From: Notolepis coatsorum
Taxonomy: Eukaryota; Chordata; Actinopteri; Aulopiformes; Paralepididae
DNA length: 64,000 bases
Assembly: GCA_963971535.1 (NCBI GenBank)
Contig: OZ020588.1
Coordinates: forward strand, 123,667,943-123,731,942
Reading direction: 5' to 3'
Shown: one piece after another, positions 1-10,916 of the stretch
Layout of the letters: each line of letters begins with the position of its first letter
Position numbering within the stretch: position 1 is the first letter of the stretch
Position numbers and translations under genes: made by a program
The notes under the pieces: generated by a model
Told to the model about the DNA's origin: nothing
Seen by the model: the letters and a program-made list of their open reading frames with translations, nothing else
The model's database searches: none

Positions 1-994
1 CACGCGATCTTTGTTTGTATGCTGGGATTAAAAAAATTTAGTCGTGATCGCTCACGCTTGTAGAGCCCATCAGTGGCGGAGCCGCTACAGCCTTGTAGGC
101 AGCTCTGAACGGGGTGTAGCAGTGGTCGAGTGTGTTCCCCCCTCTTGTGGAGCAGGCGATGTGCTGAAAAAAGGTCGGCATCACTTTTTTCAGGTTTGCC
201 TGATTGAAGTCACCAGTCACTATCGTCGCGGCTTCCGGGTGCTTGATCTGCTGTTTGTTGATGTAGTCGTGCGATTCCCCCAGCGCTTTGCCAGTATTTG
301 CCTGTGGGTGAATATACACGATGGATAAAATGACCGCGGTAAACTCACGGGGTAGGTGATACGGGCGACACAGGATCTGGAGATGTTCCATATCTGGGGA
401 GCATGAACTTGAGAGGACATGTACTTCCTTGGGATTAACCCAGAGATTGTTCGTGAGGATGCAGACCCCACCTCCGATGCTCTTCCCAGAAGCTGCCGTG
501 CGATCTGCTCTCAGGACGGTGAAATTGTCCGATGGAGAGACGCTGTTGTCCGGCGTCGCTGGCTTGAGCCATGTCTCAGTGAAACACATGACGTTAACGT
601 CTCTCATCTCCCGTTGGAATCGGACCCTCGCTCTCAAGTCGTCCATCCTTCCCTCCAACGAACGTGCATTCGCCAGAAAGATGGATGGAATTGCTGGACG
701 GTAAGCAGATCTTTTTAATCTAAGTCTGATACCGCCTCGTCTACCTCTATGCTTCTTTCTGCCGTTTCCTTTGTTGTCGTTCTCCCGCTTGATTTCTGTT
801 AGCCATTCTGGGCATAAAGTGTCTCCCAACTCCTCTTTGAGTCCGGAGTTTAGGTCCATAAGTGTCTGGCGGTCATATGACATACCCGCCAGTGATGTTT
901 TAATAAAAAAACTCGAAAAAACAAACATAATAGCTAAAAATGTGCACAATCGTCGCGGAGCTAAACCAAAGGCGACTGACCGGGGTCGCGCCAT
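1..994 (-). pseudogene. LINE ORF2 endonuclease fragment (L2/CR1-like), stop after the SDH motif
   Basis: The minus strand is open from 994 to 38. It encodes an apurinic-type endonuclease domain that nicks target DNA for target-primed reverse transcription in LINEs. All landmark residues can be seen in order: Asn in ANARSL, Glu in CFTETWL, Asp/Asn in GDFN, and the C-terminal SDH. The arginine/glycine-rich run just before the endonuclease and the overall style fit fish L2/CR1 (jockey-group) elements. Directly after SDHD there is a TAA at 38-40, and beyond it the same frame continues with an IFLIPAY-like sequence normal for the family. The stop is therefore a nonsense mutation, not the natural end. 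The element runs off the window, so its reverse transcriptase is not visible. The initiator is uncertain, because the first ~80 residues are not recognisable and may be leader sequence. Confidence 0.85.
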
Positions 995-999
995 ATCTG

Positions 1000-1001
<2 letters not shown>

Positions 1002-1060
<59 letters not shown>
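1002..1060. repeat. (GT)n microsatellite
   Basis: An uninterrupted run of about 29 GT units lies just upstream of the first possible Met of the LINE endonuclease frame. Confidence 0.97.
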
Positions 1061-1065
<5 letters not shown>

Positions 1066-1403
1066 ATCTGAATGAAGATTCTCTGGCACTGGTCAAAGTG
1101 GTCTGGTCTCTCCCTGGTGGATCTGCTGTTTCGGTCACAGTGGTCTAGTCACTCCCTAGTGGATCTGCTGTTTCTTGCTTCCTGTAAAAACAAAAACAAG
1201 ATATGTTCTGACTGTTATTTTTATGCAGCTCACCTCTGCACACCAATATACTCATCTCCATTGACAATACATTGTACTTCTATAGCCCAAAAAACAGGTC
1301 ACAACAATAATATATATACCTTCAAATATTTTTGTTGGCATTCAAGATCAGCTGCTTCTCAAAGTTGTCATCTCCCAGCCGGTTTCTCCTGGGCCTGAAT
1401 TAG
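1061..1403. other. Gap without a recognisable gene
   Basis: Between the GT and GAA tracts I see no gene. A short direct repeat is present (the CACAGTGGTCTAGTCACTCCC region near 1137 and the related TCAAAGTGGTCTGGTCTCTCCC near 1094), each followed by TGGTGGATCTGCTG-like sequence. Confidence 0.5.
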
Positions 1404-1427
1404 ATGAAAGAAGAAAAAAGAAGAAAA

Positions 1428-1458
<31 letters not shown>

Positions 1459-1656
1459 AGAAGAAGAAGAAGAAGAAGAAGAAGAAGAAGAAGAAGAAGA
1501 AGAAGAAGAAGAAGAAGAAGAAGAAGAAGAAGAAGAAGAAGAAGAAGAAGAAGAAGAAGAAAGAAGAAGAAGAAGAAGAAGAAGAAGAAGAAGAAGAAGA
1601 AGAAGAAGAAGAAGAAGAAGAAGAAGAAGAAGAAGAAGAAGAAGAAGAAGAAGAGA
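1404..1656. repeat. (GAA)n purine tract, about 250 bp
   Basis: A nearly pure GAA trinucleotide run has an impure start (1404-1440) and a single phase slip near 1560. The long homopurine strand means that all three frames on both strands are open through it, so the frames here (poly-Lys/Glu, poly-Ser/Leu/Phe) should be dismissed. Such tracts can form triplex (H-DNA). Confidence 0.98.
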
Positions 1657-1771
1657 AGGCATTTTAACATCATGATTATTGTGGCAAACATTGAAACAGT
1701 AATCTGTATTAAAGGAATTGTGTACTGAGGCAAATGGCAATTACTGAAATAATTAGATTAGGAATATAATC

Positions 1772-3780
1772 ACAGCTCATCCCTACCTGAATATTTGACC
1801 ACCGATGCTGAAGAGCCTCTCTACCGGAGCGCTTGAGGGCAGTGCTGTGTTGTGTTTTATGAACAGCCTTTTGAGTTTTGGAAACTGCATGTACTCATCA
1901 AATCCATCTGTGGTTGGGGCGTCCAAATAAGTGTCCACTTCAGATTTTTGAGGAACCTGAGGGTTTCTGTTAAATCTGAAGAATGAAGCTGCAGGATCTT
2001 TCTTCTTACTTTCGCCACTAGACTGGGTTTGACCTGAGTCTCTTGCATCCGAGTCATCAGAGTTGGTTTTTCAATTCTCTTTTCAGCATAAATCTGTACT
2101 GCACATGTTTCTCCTCATCTTGGACCCAGTCAAGCTTGAATCTTGGCACCAGCATAGCGGACAGTATGTGCTCCCTCTTCTCCAGAAGACCTGCCAGCCT
2201 TGTGCTCAGTGACTGCAAGATGCTCTTTATGAGGGGACGGCATGAAATGAGACCCCCTGCAGCAGTGGGTTTTGTGCTATCATCCAACAGGTCATTCATA
2301 TGACATTGCAGTTGCACAATGGTTGGAGCCAGGTACCCAAGAAAGATGTTCTTCTCTGCTTGGAGGATGTTTAGTGCAAGTGCCAAATGCCTCATCACAT
2401 CCACAAACTTGTGTATGAAGTTGACTTCATCTGGCGAGAATCGACGAAAGCCAAACTCATCACTCACATCGTGCAGGAGCAGCTTGTCATGTAGGGGAGT
2501 GGCATCATTTGCAGAGGTGACCTCATCCACATTAATTTCTGCCTTGGTAGTTAGTGTTGCAATGTGAGACAGTCGCTCCATGGAAAGAAATACAGAGTTC
2601 CATCTTGTGTCATTTGGTGCAACAAAGCTAATCCCAAGCTTTTCCTCCACACTATCAGAAGCCTTTGAACTCCGCTTAACCTTGTTCCACAGAGCAGATG
2701 CTTTTGCAAAAACAGCCCTCGACATTGCTTTGTAGGATTTTTCAGTTATCTTTTCTGTATCCTTGGCCACTAGATTCAAGGTGTGAGCCATGCACCTTCT
2801 GTGAGGGGGGAGAGGGATGATCCAAATCTGAGAGAGGCTCAGGCTCCATCTGGTCATCTTCATCTGAGCTCTCACTGGTGGCAGCAAAGGCTGAATCTGG
2901 TTCATTGGCATCTTCACTTTCAGCTTCATCAAAGTTGACCACTGTCTCTGGCTCTTCGGCATCAATAGCCATGTCCATCCCAAAACAGTTGAATGCCTTG
3001 ACAAAGTTTGAAGCGTTGTCTGTTACTGTACACACAACCTTGTTCTGGATCTTGAATTCTTTGTTCACATCTGACAATACTTTTGCCAATACATCGTGTG
3101 TATGTGATCCTTTAATCCGCCGGCATGCCAGTACTGCAGAGTGTCTCTCAGAAACATGAGTTTTGTTTAGCCAGTGTATTGTGATGCCTATAAATTACTT
3201 ATTGACAGCTGTCCAGCAATCTGCTGTTGTGCACACAGTATCGACGTCAGATAGTACAGATTTAAGTTCACACATGTTTTCTTGAAATTGCTTGTTTAGC
3301 AGTGTCTGTACTCTTTTTCTTGATGGCACCTTTTTGGATGGCTGCAACCCTTTAATTAGGTTTATGAAAGCTGGCCTTTCCACTTTACTCAAAGGCTGCA
3401 GGTCTCCAGTGATGTACTGCAAAACCAGGTTGTCTAGCTGCGGCTGGGAGAGAGTGAAAACAGGGCCGCTCCTGTACGATGTTAATGGGATTTGGGTGGT
3501 AGAGGATCTGTTTTGGCTCTCTTTTTTATTCGCCACTCGCACATACCTTGAAAGGCTAGTCATGTGCTTACTCTCAATGTGCCGCTTGAGGTTCGCTGTC
3601 GACGTCGTCGATGTGCGGACTTGTTTTTTTAAACCGGGCGGACACAGTTTACACGCAAATGTGAGATTTTTCCCGTCTGCGTCAGTACTGACTTTCACAT
3701 AAAACTCTTTTAAATGCTCATATGCCGTAGAGTCTGACTCTGAGCGAGTGCTGCTACAGCTGCTCTCGGCTCCGTCCATG
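1772..3780 (-). pseudogene. hAT (Ac-like) transposase, decayed
   Basis: Minus-strand frames read together as a hAT transposase. The likely start is the Met of MDGAESSC at 3780, although the frame is open upstream to 3956. A BED-type zinc finger comes first (FACKLCPPG, then LKRHIESKH). A region ending in CTTADCWT follows, then the core ([37 protein letters not shown]). At the end is the hATC dimerisation segment ([20 protein letters not shown], about 1780-1870). The protein would catalyse cut-and-paste transposition as a dimer. Three lesions are visible: a TAA at 3195-3197 between the WTAVNK and FIGITIHW segments, a frameshift near 2800 just before CMAHTLNL, and a frameshift near 2060. The copy cannot make a full protein. 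No terminal repeat is found on the left, but a candidate right terminus is at 4149. Confidence 0.88.
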
Positions 3781-3959
3781 ATAGGAATGCTCACCGGTTC
3801 CGCAGGCATTCCACATTCTTTGTTGTGATGACGTATATTTTTGTGCAACAGCCAGGCGTGTTGCCAGATTCGGTGCGTTTCCGCATTATTATGTAGCCCG
3901 TTTACAGTGTGTTTTAACATGGTTTTCGGCTGAAAAACATATGAAATCTGGCACACCTT

Positions 3960-4149
3960 TGAACGTCGTTATAATACAAATATTGCTGAGAATGAACGCA
4001 CGTTTGAACGACGTTATACAGCGCTGAGAATGAACGCGTTCTCAATTGCGTTCATTTAGCGGATATGCAGTACGTTCAGTTCTCGTTCGCCCAAAATACG
4101 AACGCGTTCACGAACGATCGTTCATTGAACGCGTTCGGGTACATCACTG
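3960..4149. other. Candidate right terminus of the hAT element, GAACG/CGTTC subterminal repeats
   Basis: The segment ends in CATCACTG at 4149, the inverted form of a hAT CAGTG terminus. It is packed with GAACG or its complement CGTTC, more than a dozen times in both orientations. Dense short subterminal motifs are the usual transposase-binding sites in hAT elements. I could not find the matching left end, so the boundary is inferred. Confidence 0.6.
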
Positions 4150-4559
4150 CATTCATATCTGTGACTTCACAAGTATGTCCAGGGTTACTGATGTATAAAG
4201 GACCCCCTCCTGGATACATTCCTATCTGTGACCATGATAATCACGGTAAAACCTAACATTGTATTATTTTCATGGTTATAATGAATAAAAATACATCTTT
4301 GTTTTAAGATGTTTCATGCTAAATGGTTCTTAAAGTGAATTTCCTTCAATCATCGGGACAAGGATCAAACAACCGCCGCCGGTAATACTCTGCATTTAGC
4401 TTTTTTTCTGCAAAATTAATAAATATTTTCTTGCTATGTTCTCTTGTATGTGAAGTATTGTATCAACAACTCTAATAACGGCTTTATGTTACTTTCATAC
4501 ATGTTAACCATACTATACACTAACACAACTATGGTGAGTGAGTTTGATTTTTATTTGTC
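4150..4559. other. AT-rich gap, nothing recognised
   Basis: AT-rich sequence with no open frame of note and no recognisable repeat. Confidence 0.5.
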
Positions 4560-5110
4560 TTAGAACTATCATCTTTGAGCTGTTTGAATATTTCCTATTG
4601 TGTGTAACTGTAGGATTTAATGCATATCGAAATATTGAGTATATTACACAAATATTTAGTGTGGCTAAAAACTATTTTAACTAGACACTGTTCTGTAAAG
4701 TAATTCAGAAATGTATTTGTTGTATAATATACGTTAGATCAGTTTAAAGAAAATACCTTTGGGGGTTGAGCGTACTAAAACTTCTAAAAATACATCTATA
4801 TTGAAACACTTTGTTTTTACCTTATCATTGTGTAAACGTCTATTTTAGCTGTATCGGCCAGTTTCATGATTTGATATGTTTATAATTGACACTCAAAAAA
4901 TTTCAGAATTCAATAGGATTATGTGATATCATGTTTTTACAATGATCAAAGTACATGTTTTCATATGACAACGATATAAATACAAACTGTCTATAGTAGA
5001 TAACATTTTTTTTGTAATACACTGTTTAGAACAATGCTGTTTGCAAATAGTCTGTTTTACTTGTGTAGCATATTAGAGTTGCTTTCTTGCATGACAGTTG
5101 GTATACAACT
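4560..5110 (+). repeat. Tandem duplication, unit 1
   Basis: This AT-rich segment matches 5350-6410 closely. Shared blocks include ACTAGACACTGTTCTGTA, TACCTTTGGGG, TGAGCGTACTAAAACTTC, TTGACACTCAA and ATTCAATAGGATTATGTG. The end of the unit (TTTGTAATACACTGTTTAGAAC, near 5010) matches sequence near 6312. No coding content is seen. Confidence 0.85.
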
Positions 5111-5349
5111 TATTATTATATAGATTTGTATCCCCTTACATCCTGATAAAAGTGAAAACAGGCAAACGAGTCTAATCACTCTAATTACAAGATCAAGCTG
5201 TTTGTCTTACAAAGGAGTGAGGTGTCATGGGGAGTGTTATGTCAACCCCCTGACAAATTAACATTATCCTTCTGACTAATGATTCAATCTACTAAAAATA
5301 GTTAATTAGCCCTTTTAAAAACACCTCATACAATATCTTGAGTTTCCTT

Positions 5350-6410
5350 CGACTGTCACTTTTGTGTTGATTGAATATTTCATGCTGTGTGTAACTGTAG
5401 TTTGTAATACAGGTCCAAAATATTGAGAGCTTAAAGTTGCAGGGGCTTTCTTATTGTACCAAAAGAAAAACTAGACACTGTTCTGTAGAGTACTTCAGAA
5501 ATGTATTTGTTGTATACTGTATCTTAGAACAGGTTAAAGAAAATACCTTTGGGGCTTGAGCGTACTAAAACTTCTAAAAATACATCTGTATTGAAACACT
5601 TTGTTTTTACCTTATCATTGTGTAAATGTCTATTTTAACTGTATCGGTCAGTTTCATGGTTTTAGATGTTTATAATTGACACTCAATAAAAATTCAGAAT
5701 TCAATAGGATTATGTGATATCACATAAGGAAGAATAACACTATGCATCAACCATCAAATGCACTCACAACACACATACATCCAAAACGCACACACTCTCT
5801 TTAAACAAACAACACAGCACCCATTCTCCATACTTTAGAAGACCTAAACACACTTTATATTTATTGGTAATGGATTTGCACTACACCCCGTACCTGTGTA
5901 CACCTTACTGTAAATTATGCCTAAATTGTACCTCACCCCATTTCTGCTTTGTACTATATATTATTGTATATTAGTATTGCATAGTATATTGTATATTGTA
6001 TGGTAACTCAGTTACTTCTATTCTGCACCGAACACTGTGTCTACGTGACTTCTAGTTTTAGTTGTATTTTACATGCTATACTGTTTTATTTCATACTATC
6101 TCTTGTCTAGCACAGTCTCTGGAGCGTAACAGAAAGAAACATTTTGTATAAAAGTATTCTGTACTTCTGTATGACAACTATTAAAGAAACTTGAAACTCA
6201 TGTTTTTACATGCACCAAAGTACATTTACCATAGTTTCTGCTAAATATCCTGCAACATGTTTTCAGGTGACAATGATATAATTGCATATTGTCTACATTA
6301 GATACAAAGATTTTGTAATACACTGTTTAGAACTATAGTGTTTGCAAATATTATGTCTGATTTACTCGTGTGTAACACAATATAGTTGCAATTCTTGCAT
6401 GAAAGATGCT
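5350..6410 (+). repeat. Tandem duplication, unit 2 (carries an insertion)
   Basis: Second copy of the 4560-5110 sequence. It is interrupted inside the shared GTGATATCA block by about 480 bp (5724-6205) and then resumes with CATGTTTTTACA as in unit 1. The units are diverged, so the duplication is not recent. Confidence 0.8.
5724..6205 (+). mobile_element. Insertion inside duplication unit 2, LINE-tail-like
   Basis: This block is absent from unit 1. It ends in ATTAAAGAAACTTGAAAC, which resembles the short A-rich 3' tails of fish LINEs. No coding remnant is seen and only 2-4 bp could serve as a target duplication, so the class is uncertain. What is certain is that it interrupts one of two otherwise parallel copies. 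Confidence 0.5.
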
Positions 6411-7790
6411 ATACCTTTTACTAAGTAGTCATTTGAGATCACAGATCCCTTTCTTAGCTAGACCTGGCCCCCGAATGAACGCAACAACAAAGACCTATAA
6501 AATACACAAAAAGCCGCCTTAGACATACATAGAAGGCAAAGTGGGCCATGGGGTTACATTTGAGGTGGAGCAAACTATATTGAATGGTCTCATTCCTTAA
6601 ATACCCTTAATTTGGAACTTTCAAATCAGATAGGGTGGTGAAGGGCCTACAGTTTCAAAGTTTTTTTTTAAATCCTTTACCGGCCTAGCTAGCATAGAAG
6701 GCTTTCCCCCAAACTCTGTGCTATTTTCAGTGGTACTGTGACATATACATTTGGGTTTGATGTGATGTTGAGGTTTGAACGTGCGGTAGTTGACCTATAA
6801 ATGTAGGCCTAGCATTGAAACAGGACATTCATGCTTTGAAGTGATATATATCCAGAAATAAGTCATAATTTAAGACATATGAAATACCCTATTGAAACAG
6901 TTAAAACAGCTTGGACAGACACATACATATTTTTTGGACTATTTTCTTTTGTTTTGTATCACAAACAGTGCTGTATTTGCAATCTGCTATGTCCTAAATG
7001 TATGGATGTAGCAGTACTGTCTATCTGTATGTCATGTATGTCATATAGGCCCTGATTAATTGAAAATGGGGGACTCTGATGTAAACAAGACAAAAGTATT
7101 TCTCTGATCTGTAACCTCTTAACCTTGTCAAATACTCTAATATAGGGTACATTTATATCTTAATACATTGTATTAGTTTTACGAAATAAGAAATAATAAC
7201 TACAGCTATCTCTATGGTCACCACTGTGTCCCAAAACTGTGAAATAGTTGGTATTACAACTGTCAGCTGTGTAACAATATTCATCAAAGTGTTGCATGTT
7301 ATAGTGTAGGTTAGTTTATTAGGACAAATGCATGACTGTAAGGTTAGTTAGGCATTGGTCAGATTATGGTCAGATTATGTGAACCCATCCATTGTGTGAA
7401 CTAAAAATATGCTATGAGTATAATGTTCTACAGAGTTTTACTCTAAGTCTGCATGTCCCCTAATCTTCACGCCACCATGGGGTGTTTTAACAGCTAAGAG
7501 GGCCCCAATTCACACCCCCCCCACACACACACAGACCCACACAGACAGATATTTTCTGAAGATTATAATTTCAGCACACTATCACATATAACTGTAATAA
7601 TGAATGTGAACAAAAATACAAAACACTGTAATGCAACTTTTTTTTAAAAGAATCTATTTTAAATAAAACGTTTCACCGGTTTTACAACAGTGGTTGTAAT
7701 CAGCCCCTCACCCCTGTGATGCAGCCATCTAGCAGAACTTAGCCTCCATGCATATAACTTAAACACTAGCCCTGTCCCCCGTTGGCATTA
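6411..7790. other. AT-rich stretch, no gene recognised
   Basis: No coding frame or RNA gene is recognised. A partial copy of the recurrent LINE-tail repeat lies at about 7058-7130 (GGGGGACTCTGATGTAAACA and following). Otherwise I see nothing. Confidence 0.5.
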
Positions 7791-7914
7791 CACCATGTTG
7801 AAACAGGTTTCTATGATACTTTTGTTTATCTACACTTATATTTTCCGAACACAAGTGTCTTTATCCCAGAAACCACTTTATAGACACATTGTATTTTTCT
7901 TAAAAAAAACAATC

Positions 7915-8279
7915 CTCCACACACACACACACACATACACACACACACACATACACACACAACACTACATATTACATACATACATACACATCCTCACACA
8001 CACACACACAACATACACACACACATACACACACAAACACTACATATACATACATACATACATACACATACATACATACATACATACATACATACATACA
8101 TACATGCATACATACATACATACATACATACATACATACATACATACATACATGCATACATACATACATACATACATACATACATACATACATACATACA
8201 TACATACATACATACATACATACATACATACATACATACATACATACATACATACATACATACATACATACATACATAC
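7915..8279. repeat. CA-rich tract followed by a (CATA)n microsatellite
   Basis: A mosaic CA/CACATA region (7915-8040) leads into about 235 bp of nearly pure CATA (8041-8279), with only two TGCA interruptions. The apparent protein frames here (Thr/His/Ile/Tyr or Met/Tyr/Val/Cys repeats) are artefacts of the period-4 repeat. Confidence 0.97.
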
Positions 8280-9094
8280 TTTGTCTGGTTACAAGTTATC
8301 ACCCTTTTTCAAACAACATCAGCCTATTATTAACACTTTGATCGCCATGGTTCAAATTCATAATTTACCATCCCTAGCCAGCTCTATTTGTCTTTGGAGA
8401 AGTTCCCCTTCTTTGCAGGGCTATAACTTTTTAAATTCTATTGCTAAATTGCCATTATTATGGCCCATTCAATGTCCTATATCCATTGTTCAGGGTGTAG
8501 CAACGATATACTTTTTCATTCACATATTCATACTAAAATATGGTCTAAAGTATAAGTATGTTTTTATCGTTTTCTGCAGCTTTCTCCAGAACTTGATTTA
8601 TAGCTCCAAATGCATTATATTGATGATCAAATACAGTTTGGTAGTGATCGTTGCCAGATGAAAAATTTCAACTAGAGATACTTCTAGAAGTTACTACGTA
8701 TCATCTGATATTGACCGGATGGGCGAGGGGGCGTTTATAATTTCGTGGGCAACGTTATACCATTCATCTAGTGTGGGTCGTATGATCATCAGATCAGTTA
8801 GTATAGAATACGTTAGAAAATAACGCTGGATCTTACCATATCTTCCTCGCGCTGTTGGACGATCAGCGTGGAGTAGACAGTTTTCGATTATGGGATGTTG
8901 ATCCTGATGAACCATTTACAGGTTGTATAATACTATATACGTCCAAATAACGTTGTTTATTGAGTTAGGGCTAGTGATTGATTATCCAGTGTGTTGAGAT
9001 GGAATCCGGCTACCGATCGCGAGTGCCCGGACGGATTATGGATGAGCACTTCCTGTTTGGCGCGCCCCTCCCTCTTGGCCGATCTGCCGATCGG
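8280..9094. other. Repeat flank and unrecognised sequence
   Basis: The first ~65 bases (GGTTACAAGTTATCACCC to CAGCCTATTATTAACAC) match, in reverse, the sequence beside the second tetranucleotide tract at about 12,070-12,145. A 73-residue minus-strand frame at 8694-8915 (with LTDLMIIRPTLDEWYNVAHEI) looks protein-like and is probably a transposon remnant, but I cannot name the family. Confidence 0.45.
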
Positions 9095-9108
9095 CCACCA
9101 GATGGCGC
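9095..9108 (+). promoter_or_regulatory. CTCF-like core motif
   Basis: CCACCAGATGGCGC fits the CTCF core CCASYAGRKGGCRS at all 14 positions. It lies in a locally GC-rich patch (9000-9130) that also contains a GCGCGC run. Occupancy is unknown, and a chance match in 64 kb is possible. Confidence 0.4.
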
Positions 9109-9839
9109 TCTCGAACCGTTAGACAGTTGAGTGGAGCTCACCAGTACATCTCATGTCTCCGGAGGAGAAATATGATTTCGATCACAGATTTTTGAATTAT
9201 TGATATCAAAGACGAGTTACGGCGTCTTCGGCAGAATGAGCATGGCGAGGAATGACGTCTAAACACGTCTCATCGCCGATTAAAGTGTTAATTTACATTG
9301 TATTTTCTTTTATTTACATATTTTATGAACACAAGTGTCTAAAGATTGTGTCTTCTTTATCCATGAAACTAAAATATAGAGATATTGTAATTTTCTTTTC
9401 TGAACACAAGTGTCTAAACACTCTCATGCATGACTCGCTCTGACACCTCTGATCACTAAGGGGAAACCCCTAGAATCACACACACACATGCACGCACGCA
9501 CGCATACACACGCACACCTTGGGGGCCGTGAGTTTTTTCTGCAGAAAGGAGAAGTCGGACTTACAAGGTCGTAAATCTATTGGAAATGACAGGAGCTGCA
9601 TACAGAAAAAAGGGGGTGTCTTCTAAGGTCATAAATCTCACCAGGGGGTCTGTCAGAATTTTCAGGTTGTCCACCCTTCCTCTATGACAGCGAAGGGGGT
9701 GTCACTTCAGAAATTCAGAATCAGTCTACTGAGAAACAGCGTAGGGACTCTCAGTTTGACAGAGAGGGAGAGATATTCAGTCTACTGAGAGGGAGACAGC
9801 CTTCAGAGTGGAGATGCATGCCACATGGAAGAAGGCATT
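9109..9839. other. No gene recognised; dispersed repeat pieces
   Basis: Two copies of a GAACACAAGTGTCTAAA block (about 9327 and 9402) match a related block at 7848. A GAGAGGGAGA repeat lies at 9765-9795. No coding or RNA gene is recognised. Confidence 0.45.
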
Positions 9840-9844
9840 TTGGG

Positions 9845-10170
<326 letters not shown>

Positions 10171-10194
10171 TATTATTTTGAAAAAAAATATCTG

Positions 10195-10360
10195 AAAACT
10201 CCTCCTCTTCCGAAACCGGATGTCCCTCCCCTCCTAAACCGGAAGTCCCGCCTCCTTGAATCATTGGCCAATCAGAGAAGGGGCGGGGCTTAGGGGTCAT
10301 TAATCATATCAAAAGGGGCGTGGCTACAATCAATCAAACTTCCCATATATGGTCTGACAC
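10195..10360 (+). promoter_or_regulatory. Promoter-like cluster: CCAAT, GC boxes, CArG box
   Basis: Within about 100 bp there is an ATTGGCCAAT palindrome (10,263), GGGGCGGGGC (10,281), AGGGGCGTGGC (10,314) and a perfect SRF-type CCATATATGG (10,344-10,353). No TATA box and no downstream gene can be assigned. The next sequences are transposon remnants, so this could be a transposon promoter or chance. Confidence 0.35.
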
Positions 10361-10386
10361 AATGTGCATACTTACTCTCTCTCTAA

Positions 10387-10691
10387 GCCAACCTTTTTTG
10401 AACCAAGATCTACTTTTTTATTTACCACCTAGCCCGAGAGCTACCAGCCAAAATTGTATATTGTAAGCCATCATTTGAGGCTTTATAAAAGCAGCATAAT
10501 GAACACAAATCCGACCTCATCTTAAATAACAAACAGCATTGCTTGTTGTAGTTAACAAGGAGAGGAAGAGTTGATTTAGCAAACTTTTTTTTTTTTTTTT
10601 TTTTTATAATCAAATTTTATTAATCAAGATCTACTTGAAATCAGCCCGCAATCTACCTGTCGATCGCGATCGACTGGTTGGGCACCACTGC
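10387..10691. mobile_element. hAT-type remnant with half of its left end lost
   Basis: The right end reads GGGCACCACTG at 10,681-10,691, the inverse of a CAGTGGTGCCC terminus. It is followed by CTCTAAGG. On the left, CTCTAAG (10,380-10,386) is followed directly by CCAACC, as if about ten bases of the first terminus were deleted. A T-tract lies at 10,586-10,606. The element lies at the left (3') end of the LINE endonuclease coding remnant. Confidence 0.6.
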
Positions 10692-10916
10692 TCTAAGGAA
10701 TAAGACTCCCAATCAGCCACACCCAATTTCCATCTCCCTCCTCTCAAAACATTCTCCCTGATAGGGTTAATCTCCATCTGTAACATAATAGGGTAGTGAT
10801 CACTGCCAACTGTACTGTCAGCCAATATGTAGACGTAACTACTGGTAAGTCTATAGCAGACTCCTTCCCTCTTGTGGTATCCACCCTTGTGCTTGCTCCA
10901 TCATTCAAACATACCA
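10692..10916 (-). pseudogene. LINE endonuclease, third piece (SDHYP motif)
   Basis: The minus strand encodes VCLNDGASTR, GKESAIDL, then (in another frame) STVGSDHYPIMLQMEI and GGRWKLGVADWESY. These match the C-terminal part of the I/Nimb-type LINE endonuclease, including the catalytic SDH. A frameshift separates the GKESAIDL part from the SDHYP part near 10,800. The frame is cut at its 3' end by the hAT remnant at 10,691, so no reverse transcriptase follows. Confidence 0.8.

Noticed and set aside
1348..1740. Poly-Ser, poly-Leu, poly-Phe and poly-Lys/Glu open frames on both strands
   Set aside because: They are the six-frame readings of a GAA microsatellite.
7795..8661. 288-residue plus-strand frame full of His/Thr/Tyr repeats
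   Set aside because: It is generated by CA and CATA microsatellites. The ends show no recognisable domain.
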